Made by a program: the position numbers and the translations under genes. From UBA964 sp037444685 (GTDB lineage Bacteria > Pseudomonadota > Gammaproteobacteria > Steroidobacterales > Steroidobacteraceae), in contig JBBILX010000001.1 in assembly GCA_037444685.1 (NCBI GenBank), positions 542,784-606,783 of the forward strand: a DNA stretch of 64,000 nt. The letters are read 5' to 3'. The notes under the pieces were generated by a model. That model had not been told where the DNA came from, ran no database searches, and saw nothing but the letters and a program-made list of their open reading frames with translations. Of the stretch, positions 53,899 to 61,494 are shown one piece after another; position 1 is the stretch's first letter; every line of letters starts with the position of its first letter.

Positions 53899-54314
53899 CG
53901 CGCAGGCTCGCCTGGGTGGACCGCCAGGAATGCGGGCAGCCGCTTCGGCCTGTGGGTGCGGGCGTCGATACAGGCGACCTCGACGTCCGCCTCGACGAGC
54001 AGTGGGCCGTCGACCGCGTCGCGGTGGATGCGCTGCTCGAAGCGTGCGCGGACCCGTCCGTCGATCCGCGGCATGCAGGTCACGACGAGCAGGTCGTCGA
54101 GCCGCGCCGACTCGCGATAGCGGACGTCGACGTGGACGACCGCGAACAGAATGCCAGGGTCCGCGGCGAGCGCGTGCTGCGACCAGCCGAGCGAGCGCAG
54201 CCACTCGGTCCGCGCGCGCTCGAGGAAGCGCAGATAGTTGGCGTAGTAGACGATGCCGCCGCCGTCGGTGTCCTCCCAATACACCCGGATTGGCATGCTG
54301 AACGCGGCCGTCAT
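53895..54314 (-). CDS. ybgC: Tol-Pal-associated acyl-CoA thioesterase YbgC
   Basis: Hotdog-fold thioesterase; motif VYWEDTDGGGIVYYANYLRFLERARTEWL near residue 10-40 contains the active-site Asp. 139 aa, usual length. The start overlaps ruvB and the stop overlaps tolQ, so it is co-translated with both. Role in phospholipid or acyl-CoA metabolism near the division site is known for homologues. Confidence 0.94.
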   Translation of the reverse strand: MTAAFSMPIRVYWEDTDGGGIVYYANYLRFLERARTEWLRSLGWSQHALAADPGILFAVVHVDVRYRESARLDDLLVVTCMPRIDGRVRARFEQRIHRDAVDGPLLVEADVEVACIDARTHRPKRLPAFLAVHPGEPAR

Positions 54315-55366
54315 CCCCTGCCCTCGTCGAACAGCGGCAGCGAGGCGCCGAGCCTCTCGGGTATCGGCAATCCGAGGTGGGTAAAGGCCGCGCGCGTCGC
54401 GACGCGCCCGCGGGCCGTTCGCATCAGGAAACCCTGCTGGATCAGATAGGGTTCGATGACGTCCTCGAGCGTCCCGCGTTCCTCACCGATCGCGGCCGCC
54501 AGGCTGTCGATGCCGACCGGCCCGCCTTCGAATTTGTCGATCAGGGTCCACAGCAGCTTTCGGTCCAACGTGTCGAAGCCGCGGGCGTCGACCTCGAGCA
54601 GTTCGAGTGCGGCGAGCGCGGTCGGTGCATCGATCACGCCGCTGCCGCGAACCTGCGCATAGTCACGGACCCGGCGCAGCAGCCGGTTGGCGATCCGCGG
54701 CGTGCCGCGCGAGCGTTCTGCGATGCAGCGCACGCCGGCCGGTTCGGCTGCGACGCCGAGGATGCCGGCCGAGCGCGCCACGATGCGCGCGAGGTCCTCG
54801 ACCGAGTAGAACTCCAGCCGCTGGACGATGCCAAAGCGGTCGCGCAGCGGCGAGGTCAGGAGGCCGGCGCGCGTCGTCGCGCCGACCAGCGTGAACGGCG
54901 GCAGGCTCAGTTTGATCGAGCGGGCGGCCGGTCCCTCGCCGATCATGATGTCGAGCTGGAAGTCTTCGAGCGCGGGGTACAGCACCTCTTCGACGACCGG
55001 CGACAGGCGGTGGATCTCGTCGATGAACAGCACGTCGCGCGGCTGCAGGTTGGTCAGCAGCGCCGCGAGATCGCCGGGGCGCTCGAGCACCGGGCCCGAC
55101 GTCTGCCGCAGGCTCACCCCGAGCTCGACGGCGAGGATGTTGGCGAGCGTGGTCTTGCCGAGACCCGGCGGACCGAAGATCAGCACGTGATCGAGTGCGT
55201 CGCCGCGCTCGAGTGCCGCGCCGATGGCGATCTCGAGCTGGGCACGCACCTGAGGCTGACCCACGTAGTCGACGAGACGGCGTGGCCGGATCGCCTGGTC
55301 GGCGGCATCCTCGGCACGCGCTGCGCCGGCGCCGACGAGGCGCTCGGACTCGAAGCCGGCGCTCAC
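54311..55366 (-). CDS. ruvB: Holliday junction branch-migration ATPase RuvB
   Basis: AAA+ motor: Walker A GPPGLGKT at residues 65-72, Walker B LFIDEIHR at 113-120, sensor GATTRAG, and the arginine-finger region GTPRIANRLLRRVRDYA. Winged-helix C-domain ends with LPLFDEG. Start GTG 55366 overlaps the ruvA stop (GTGA). 351 aa, normal. Confidence 0.96.
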   Translation of the reverse strand: MSAGFESERLVGAGAARAEDAADQAIRPRRLVDYVGQPQVRAQLEIAIGAALERGDALDHVLIFGPPGLGKTTLANILAVELGVSLRQTSGPVLERPGDLAALLTNLQPRDVLFIDEIHRLSPVVEEVLYPALEDFQLDIMIGEGPAARSIKLSLPPFTLVGATTRAGLLTSPLRDRFGIVQRLEFYSVEDLARIVARSAGILGVAAEPAGVRCIAERSRGTPRIANRLLRRVRDYAQVRGSGVIDAPTALAALELLEVDARGFDTLDRKLLWTLIDKFEGGPVGIDSLAAAIGEERGTLEDVIEPYLIQQGFLMRTARGRVATRAAFTHLGLPIPERLGASLPLFDEGRG

Positions 55367-55959
55367 GCCGACTCCCGCGCCGCACCCTGCAGCGCGCGGC
55401 GAATCATCTCTTCCGTGCTGCCCGCCCCCGGCTCCGCGGCGCGCAGCATTCGCGTCGCCTCCACCGGTGTGTACCCGAGCGCGACCAAGGCCGCGAACGC
55501 CTCGCCCTCTGCGCCAGCAGCGGCCGGTGCGGCGCCGGGCATGGTGCCGACCGATGCCCCGCCGACGCGGTCGCGCATCTCGACGATCAGCCGCTCGGCC
55601 GTTTTGCGGCCGACGCCAGGGATCCGTGTCAGCGCGGCGACGTCGCGCGCCTGTACGCACTGTGCGAAGGCTTCGACCGACACGCCCGAGAGGATGGCCA
55701 GCGCGATCCTCGGGCCGACGTTCGAGATCTTCAGGAGACTGCGGAAAAGGGCCCGCTCTGCCTCGCTCGCGAAGGCGTAGAGGATCTGCGCGTCCTCACG
55801 GACCGTGAAATGCGTGAGCAGACGGACTTCCGCGCCGACGGCTGGCAGCGCATGGAAAGTCGACATCGGTGCCTCGACCTCGTAACCGACGCCACCGACC
55901 TCGATCAGCGCCTGCGGCGGTGCCTTGTGAACGAGTCGGCCGCGCAGTGAGCCGATCAT
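55363..55959 (-). CDS. ruvA: Holliday junction DNA helicase subunit RuvA
   Basis: N-terminal OB domain (MIGSLRGRLVHKAPPQALIEVGGVGYEVEAP), two helix-hairpin-helix motifs (LLKISNVGPRIALAILSG and LTRIPGVGRKTAERLIVEM), and a C-terminal RuvB-binding domain (AFAALVALGYTPVEATRML). 198 aa, normal. Overlaps ruvC and ruvB by four bases. Confidence 0.96.
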   Translation of the reverse strand: MIGSLRGRLVHKAPPQALIEVGGVGYEVEAPMSTFHALPAVGAEVRLLTHFTVREDAQILYAFASEAERALFRSLLKISNVGPRIALAILSGVSVEAFAQCVQARDVAALTRIPGVGRKTAERLIVEMRDRVGGASVGTMPGAAPAAAGAEGEAFAALVALGYTPVEATRMLRAAEPGAGSTEEMIRRALQGAARESA

Positions 55960-56570
55960 GCCGTCCTTCCTCTCGGCAACGTCGCAGCCAGAGCCACCAT
56001 GCGCCGGTGATGTGCGTGACAGAGCGCGATGGCGAGCGCGTCGGCAGCATCGCCGACCGGCGGCTCCGCGAGGGCGAGCAGCCGCGCGACCATATGGGCA
56101 ACCTGGGCCTTCTCCGCACTGCCGCTGCCGACGACCGCGAGCTTGACGGCACGCGGAGCATATTCGTGGAGGGCCGTGCCGGACTCGATGGCCGCGAGCG
56201 CTGCGCCGCGCGCCTGGCCGAGCTTGAGCGCGCTGTCGACATTGCGGTTGACGAACACGCGCTCGACGGCAACCGCGTCCGGCGCCAGCGACTCGACGAT
56301 GCGGCGCATCTCGACGTGGATGCGGCGCAGACGCTCAGCCACCGGCAGCCCGTCGACCTCGATGCAGCCGGCACTGACGTAGAGAGTCTGCGCCCCGCGG
56401 CAGTCGATGACGCCGAAGCCGGTGCGGCGCGATCCGGGATCGAGTCCTAGCACGCGCAGCGCGCTAGTAGCGCCCGGTGCCGCGGTGACGACCGACGCCG
56501 CACCGGCGTCCGCGATCGCTGCCGCGTCGGGACGGAAGGCACGCCAGGCTCGCGTGGAGTATCGCGGCAT
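55956..56570 (-). CDS. ruvC: Holliday junction resolvase RuvC
   Basis: Catalytic acids of RuvC are present: Asp44 (LGLDPGSRRTG), Glu103 (AVERVF), Asp174 and Asp177 (DAADALAIALCHA). The ATG at 56570 gives an N-terminal extension of about 38 residues before the conserved core; no ribosome site supports it, and the GTG at 56453 would start right at the core. The gene may begin between these. First of the ruvCAB-tol operon, divergent from relA. Confidence 0.92.
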   Translation of the reverse strand: MPRYSTRAWRAFRPDAAAIADAGAASVVTAAPGATSALRVLGLDPGSRRTGFGVIDCRGAQTLYVSAGCIEVDGLPVAERLRRIHVEMRRIVESLAPDAVAVERVFVNRNVDSALKLGQARGAALAAIESGTALHEYAPRAVKLAVVGSGSAEKAQVAHMVARLLALAEPPVGDAADALAIALCHAHHRRMVALAATLPRGRTA

Positions 56571-56648
56571 CGTTGGATCAGCAGCCAGTGGGCCCGCGTA
56601 TGATAGCCGTTCTCCCATCTCGAGGCGCATGCAGTCGGCGAGGCGGCC

Positions 56649-58802
56649 GTGCAGATCGACGACCCCACCACAGCCGAGATGTCCGCGGCGATCGAAGCCT
56701 GCTGCGCGACCCTGCGGTCGCATCGTATCGAGGCAGCGGCCGTGGAGCGCGGTCGCGAGGCAGCCCGCATCGTCGCCTCGCTGACTCAGGATCCTGCGCT
56801 CGCGCTCGGCGCACTGGCTCACGAGGCGCTGTCGCCGGCGCAGCTCGCCGATGCAGCGATCGGCCGGGAGCTCGGCCCCGCCGCGCTGCACATCGCCGAA
56901 GAGCTCAACAGGCTCGGCGAGTTCGGTGGCTCTGCGCAGTGGTCCTCGGCACAGGCGCTGTCGGCGACCCAGGCGGAGACGTTGCGCAAGATGCTGTTGG
57001 CGATCGTCAGCGATCCGCGGCTCGTGGTGGCGCGCCTGGGCGTGCAGCTGGCGCGGCTGCGCGCGGCCAGACACGACCGTCCCGAACGGCGCCAGCTTCT
57101 GGCCGACGAGACGCGCGCGGTGTTCGCGCCGCTCGCCAACCGCCTCGGCGTCTGGCAGGTCAAGTGGCAGCTCGAGGACCTCGCCTTCCGTTACCTCGAG
57201 CCCGAAGAGTACGAGCGCATCGCCCGTGAAGTCGACGAGCCGCGACGCGGCCGCGAGCGCTACGTGGCCGATTTCTGCGCCACGTTGCGAGCCGCACTTG
57301 GCGAGGCGGGCATCGTCGCCGAAGTGCAGGGTCGTCCGAAGCACCTCTACAGTATCTGGCGCAAGATGCAGCGCAAGCAGCTCGAGATCGACGAGCTCTA
57401 CGACCTGCGAGCGGTGCGAATCATCTGCCGCAGTATCCCGGACTGTTATGCCGCGCTGGGCGTCGTGCACAGCCGCTGGAGCTACCTGCCGAGCCAGTTC
57501 GATGACTACATCGCCACGCCGAAGGCAAACGCCTATCGCTCGATCCACACCGCGGTCTTCGGTCCGGAGGGCCGCATCGTCGAAGTGCAGATCCGCACCG
57601 AGGAAATGCACCGGCAGTCGGAACTCGGCGTCGCCGCACACTGGCGTTACAAGGAGGGTTCGGCTCGCGATGCGAGCTACGAGCGCAAGATCGAGTGGGT
57701 GCGCCGGCTGCTCGAGCCCGGCGAGTCCGGCGAGGCCGATCCGGACTTTCTCGAGCGGGCGCGTAGCGAGCTGTTCGCGGACCGCATCTACGCACTGACA
57801 CCGCGCGGCGAGGTCGTCGACCTGCCCCGCGACGCGACGCCACTCGACTTCGCCTATCACGTGCACACCTCGCTCGGGCATCGGTGTCGCGGCGCGAAGG
57901 TCAACGGCCGGATCGTTCCGCTCACGCAGCGACTGCGCAACGGCGAAGTCGTCGAGATCATCACCGGCAAGCAGGAGCAGCCGAGTCGGGACTGGCTCTC
58001 GAGCGAGCAGGGATACCTCATTTCGGCGCGCAGCCGCGCCAAGGTCCGTGCCTGGTTCCGGCGTCTCGATGCGGGCGAGAACGAGCAGGCGGGTCGCGCG
58101 ATCGCCGAGCGCGAGCTGGCGCGCTTGGGAGCGGGCGGCGATCTGCTGGCTGCGCTCGCCGCCGACCTGCGCGCCGGCGACTTGCAGACGCTCTATCGCC
58201 GGCTCGGCGAGGGAGAGATCTCCGCGCAGGAGTTCAGTCAGGCGATCCAGCGGCGCCTGGCGCGCGTTCCCGCTGCGGGACCGGCTGCGTCCGAGAGCGC
58301 AGCGGTCAAGTCTGCGACTCCCGCGCGGCGCACGGCGCGCACGCGTCGCCCGGCGAGCCCCGTCGAGATCGAGGGCGTCGGCGATCTGCCGATCACGCTC
58401 GCGCGATGCTGCCGCCCGGTACGCCCGGAACCGATCGTCGGCTATGTGGCGCTCGGACGCGGCATCACGGTGCACGCGGCGAACTGCGCCAGCGTGCGTC
58501 GGATGCAGGCGCAGCGTCCTGAGCGCGTGCTCCCGGTGCGCTGGCGCCAGGACAGCGGCGAGGGACTCCCGGTCGAGATCACGTTGCTCGCCTACGACCG
58601 GCGGGGGCTCGTGCGCGACGTGTCGGACGTGGTCGCCTCGGCCGACATCGGCATCGATGCGCTCGAGACCACGACCGATCGCGCGAAGGGCACGGCCCGT
58701 CTCGCGATGCGCGTGTCCGTGGTGGACCTGGCGCAGCTCTCGAAGCTTCTACGCGCACTGTCGGGCGTCGCCGGTGTCCTCACGATCCGACGTACCGGTT
58801 GA
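56649..58802 (+). CDS. relA: RelA-type (p)ppGpp synthetase
   Basis: RelA/SpoT homologue of 717 aa. The hydrolase domain is degraded: the usual HD pair is absent (ALGALAHEALSPA near residue 52). The synthetase domain is intact: RPKHLYSIWRKMQRK, ELYDLRAVRIIC, IATPKANAYRSIH. Residues 283-286 read QFDD, near the EXDD of RelA and unlike the RXKD of SpoT. TGS (DRIYALTPRGEVVDLP) and ACT domains follow. GTG 56649 is the first start; ATG at the 11th codon is possible. Monofunctional synthetase by prediction; a SpoT-type hydrolase should exist elsewhere in the genome. Confidence 0.92.
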   Translation: MQIDDPTTAEMSAAIEACCATLRSHRIEAAAVERGREAARIVASLTQDPALALGALAHEALSPAQLADAAIGRELGPAALHIAEELNRLGEFGGSAQWSSAQALSATQAETLRKMLLAIVSDPRLVVARLGVQLARLRAARHDRPERRQLLADETRAVFAPLANRLGVWQVKWQLEDLAFRYLEPEEYERIAREVDEPRRGRERYVADFCATLRAALGEAGIVAEVQGRPKHLYSIWRKMQRKQLEIDELYDLRAVRIICRSIPDCYAALGVVHSRWSYLPSQFDDYIATPKANAYRSIHTAVFGPEGRIVEVQIRTEEMHRQSELGVAAHWRYKEGSARDASYERKIEWVRRLLEPGESGEADPDFLERARSELFADRIYALTPRGEVVDLPRDATPLDFAYHVHTSLGHRCRGAKVNGRIVPLTQRLRNGEVVEIITGKQEQPSRDWLSSEQGYLISARSRAKVRAWFRRLDAGENEQAGRAIAERELARLGAGGDLLAALAADLRAGDLQTLYRRLGEGEISAQEFSQAIQRRLARVPAAGPAASESAAVKSATPARRTARTRRPASPVEIEGVGDLPITLARCCRPVRPEPIVGYVALGRGITVHAANCASVRRMQAQRPERVLPVRWRQDSGEGLPVEITLLAYDRRGLVRDVSDVVASADIGIDALETTTDRAKGTARLAMRVSVVDLAQLSKLLRALSGVAGVLTIRRTG

Positions 58803-58838
58803 AGACGCCGCCCGATCGAGACCGCTCGCCCCGCGACT

Positions 58839-60269
58839 TCAACGATTCGGCATGTCGATCGCGCGCTTGTCGGCGGCGAGCGCAGCCTCATGCACGGCCT
58901 CGGACAGCGTCGGATGTGCGTGAATCGTGCGCTGCAGGTCCTCGGTGCTCGCCGCGTACTCCATGGCGAGCACGGCTTCGGCGATCAGCTCGCCGGCCAT
59001 CGGTCCGATGATGTGCACGCCGAGGATCTCGTCGCTCGCCGCATCCGCAATGATCTTCACGAAACCCTGTGACGACTCCATGGCGCGGGCCCGCCCGCTC
59101 GCCAGGAACGGGAAGCTGCCCACCTTGTACGGCTTGCCTGTCGCTTTGACCTGCTCCTCGGTCTGGCCGACCCAGGCGATCTCCGGCGCCGTATAGATCA
59201 CGGACGGGATGACCTTGTAGTTCACTTCCGCGTACAGCCCGGCGATCCGGTCGGCGACTGCGACACCTTCTTCCTTCGCCTTGTGGGCGAGCATCGGACC
59301 GCGGACGCAATCCCCGACGGCCCAGACGTTCTCTGCGCCCGTACGGCAGTCGTGATCCACCCTGATGAAGCCGCGTTCGTCGATTTCGACGCCCGTGCCT
59401 TCGGCGAGCAACCCCTGCGTATACGGGCGACGCCCGATACAGACGATGAGCCTGTCGACCGCGAGATTCTGTGGCGCGCCCGCCGCGTCGGTGTAGCGTA
59501 GCTCGACGACGCCGTCGACGACCCTCGCCGCGCCGACCTTGGCACCGAGCCGGATGTCCAGCCCGAGCTTCCTGAAGTGCTTGAGCGCCTCTTTCGCGAG
59601 CTGCTGGTCGGCGATCGCGAGAAACTGGTCCATGGCCTCGAGCATGACGACTTCGGCGCCGAGGCGGCGCCAGACACTGCCGAGCTCGAGGCCGATGACG
59701 CCCGCGCCGATCACGCCGAGACGCCGCGGCACCGCGGCGAGTTCGAGGGCACCCCAGCTGTCTAGGATGTACTCGCCATCGAACGGCGCACCGCGCAGTT
59801 CGGTCGGCACCGAGCCGCTCGCGAGCACGACGTGCCTCGCGGACAGCGTCCGCTTCGAGCCGTCGTGAGCGGTGAACTCGACCTGCCGTCCCGGCAGCAA
59901 ACGGCCGTGACCCTGCAGCGCGGTCACGCCGGCGGCCTTCAGCAACTGGAGAATGCCACCGGTCATGCCCTTGACGATGCCGGCCTTGCGCTGCTGCATC
60001 GTCGCGACGTCGATCGCGACGCTGCCCGTCCTGATGCCGTGCGCGGCGAAGTCGTGCTGCGCCCGATGCAGCAGCTCGGAGGACTCGAGCAGCGCCTTCG
60101 AAGGGATGCAGCCCGCGTTGAGGCAGGTACCGCCGAAAGTCGCCGTGCCGTCGTGGTTCTTCCACTCATCGATGCAGGCGACTTTGAGCTTGTTCTGGCC
60201 GGCGCGAACCGCGGCCGGATAGCCGCCGGGTCCGCCGCCGATGACGATGACGTCGTACTGCTCGGACAT
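58839..60269 (-). CDS. lpdA: Dihydrolipoyl dehydrogenase (E3)
   Basis: FAD-binding GGGPGGYPAA at 11-20, redox disulfide Cys49/Cys54 in GGTCLNAGCIPSK, NAD domain with GAGVIGLELGSVW, and catalytic His452/Glu457 in HAHPTLSEAVHE. 476 aa. Lies four bases after the sucB stop and completes the 2-oxoglutarate dehydrogenase operon. Confidence 0.96.
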   Translation of the reverse strand: MSEQYDVIVIGGGPGGYPAAVRAGQNKLKVACIDEWKNHDGTATFGGTCLNAGCIPSKALLESSELLHRAQHDFAAHGIRTGSVAIDVATMQQRKAGIVKGMTGGILQLLKAAGVTALQGHGRLLPGRQVEFTAHDGSKRTLSARHVVLASGSVPTELRGAPFDGEYILDSWGALELAAVPRRLGVIGAGVIGLELGSVWRRLGAEVVMLEAMDQFLAIADQQLAKEALKHFRKLGLDIRLGAKVGAARVVDGVVELRYTDAAGAPQNLAVDRLIVCIGRRPYTQGLLAEGTGVEIDERGFIRVDHDCRTGAENVWAVGDCVRGPMLAHKAKEEGVAVADRIAGLYAEVNYKVIPSVIYTAPEIAWVGQTEEQVKATGKPYKVGSFPFLASGRARAMESSQGFVKIIADAASDEILGVHIIGPMAGELIAEAVLAMEYAASTEDLQRTIHAHPTLSEAVHEAALAADKRAIDMPNR

Positions 60270-60273
60270 GGGT

Positions 60274-61494
60274 TCAGAGTCCCAGCAGCATGCGGCCCGG
60301 ATCCTCGAGGCAGTCCTTGATCGTGACCAGGAACTGCACGGCTTCGCGGCCGTCGATGATGCGATGGTCGTAGGTGACGGCGAGGTACATCATCGGACGC
60401 ACGACGATCTCGCCGCCGACCACCATCGGGCGCTCCTGGATCTTGTGCATGCCGAGTATCGCGCTCTGCGGAGCGTTGACGATCGGCGTCGACATCAGAG
60501 AGCCGAACACGCCGCCGTTGGTGATCGTGAAGGTGCCGCCGGTCAGCTCCTCGATGCCGAGCGAGCCGGCGCGGGCCCGGACCGCGTAGCTGGCGATCTC
60601 CCGTTCGATCTCGGCGAAACTCTTGAGGTCGGCGTCGCGGACGATGGGCACGATCAGGCCGCGGTCGGTCGAGACTGCGACGCCGATGTCGTAGTACTCG
60701 TGATAGACGATGTCGTTACCGTCGACCGCGGCGTTGATGACCGGGAACTTCTTGAGCGCCTCGATCGAGGCCTTGACGAAGAAGGACATCAAGCCGAGCT
60801 TGACGCCGTGCTCCTTCTCGAAGCGGTCCTTGTGCCTCGCGCGCAGTTCGTTGACGGCGCTCAGGTCGACCTCGTTGAAGGAGGTCAGCAGCGCTTGTGT
60901 CGACTGCGCCTGGACCATGCGCTCGGCGATGCGCTGACGCAGACGGGTCATCGGCACGCGCTGCTCGGCACGCGCTGCGCGCACCGGTGCCGGGCGCGAC
61001 GCCGCCGGAGCCGCGGCCGCGACCGGCGCTGCAGTGGGCGCCGCAGCCGGCCGGTTCTCGATGAAGCTCTGTACGTCCGCCTTCGTCAGCCGACCATGCT
61101 TGCCCGAAGCAGGCACCTGGGCAGGGTCGATGCCGTGCTCCTGGACGAGTCGTCGAGCCGAGGGGCTCAGCTTTCCGGCGACCGATGCGGACGAGGCAGG
61201 CGCCGGTGCCGGTGCCGCAGCGGCCGGTGGCGCGGCCGCGGGGCGCGCCGCCGCGGCGCCCTCCTCGATCAGTGCGAGCACGTCGCCGCTGCGAACGGTC
61301 GCTCCGGTCTGCACGCGCAGCTCCTTGAGCACACCGTTCGCAGGCGCCGGCACCTCGAGCACGACCTTGTCGGTCTCGAGATCCGCGAGGTTCTCGTCGC
61401 GCACGACGGGCTCGCCCGGCTGCTTGCGCCACGCCACGAGCGTGGCGTCGGCGACGGATTCGGGTAGCTGGGGGACTCGGATCTCGATGGTCAT
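60274..61494 (-). CDS. sucB: Dihydrolipoyl succinyltransferase (E2 of 2-oxoglutarate dehydrogenase)
   Basis: Lipoyl domain with target Lys43 (ETDKVVLEV), an Ala/Pro linker, an E1/E3-binding domain (LSPSARRLVQEHGIDPAQVPASGKHGRLTKADV), a second linker, and the catalytic domain ending TYDHRIIDGREAVQF with His377 and Asp381. 406 aa. The start overlaps the sucA stop (ATGA). Confidence 0.96.
   Translation of the reverse strand: MTIEIRVPQLPESVADATLVAWRKQPGEPVVRDENLADLETDKVVLEVPAPANGVLKELRVQTGATVRSGDVLALIEEGAAAARPAAAPPAAAAPAPAPASSASVAGKLSPSARRLVQEHGIDPAQVPASGKHGRLTKADVQSFIENRPAAAPTAAPVAAAAPAASRPAPVRAARAEQRVPMTRLRQRIAERMVQAQSTQALLTSFNEVDLSAVNELRARHKDRFEKEHGVKLGLMSFFVKASIEALKKFPVINAAVDGNDIVYHEYYDIGVAVSTDRGLIVPIVRDADLKSFAEIEREIASYAVRARAGSLGIEELTGGTFTITNGGVFGSLMSTPIVNAPQSAILGMHKIQERPMVVGGEIVVRPMMYLAVTYDHRIIDGREAVQFLVTIKDCLEDPGRMLLGL

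Noticed and set aside
58798..58843. GTTGAAG ... CTTCAAC inverted repeat between convergent relA and lpd
   Set aside because: Arms of 7 bases with a 32-base loop and no T-tract; it may occur by chance and I do not call a terminator.
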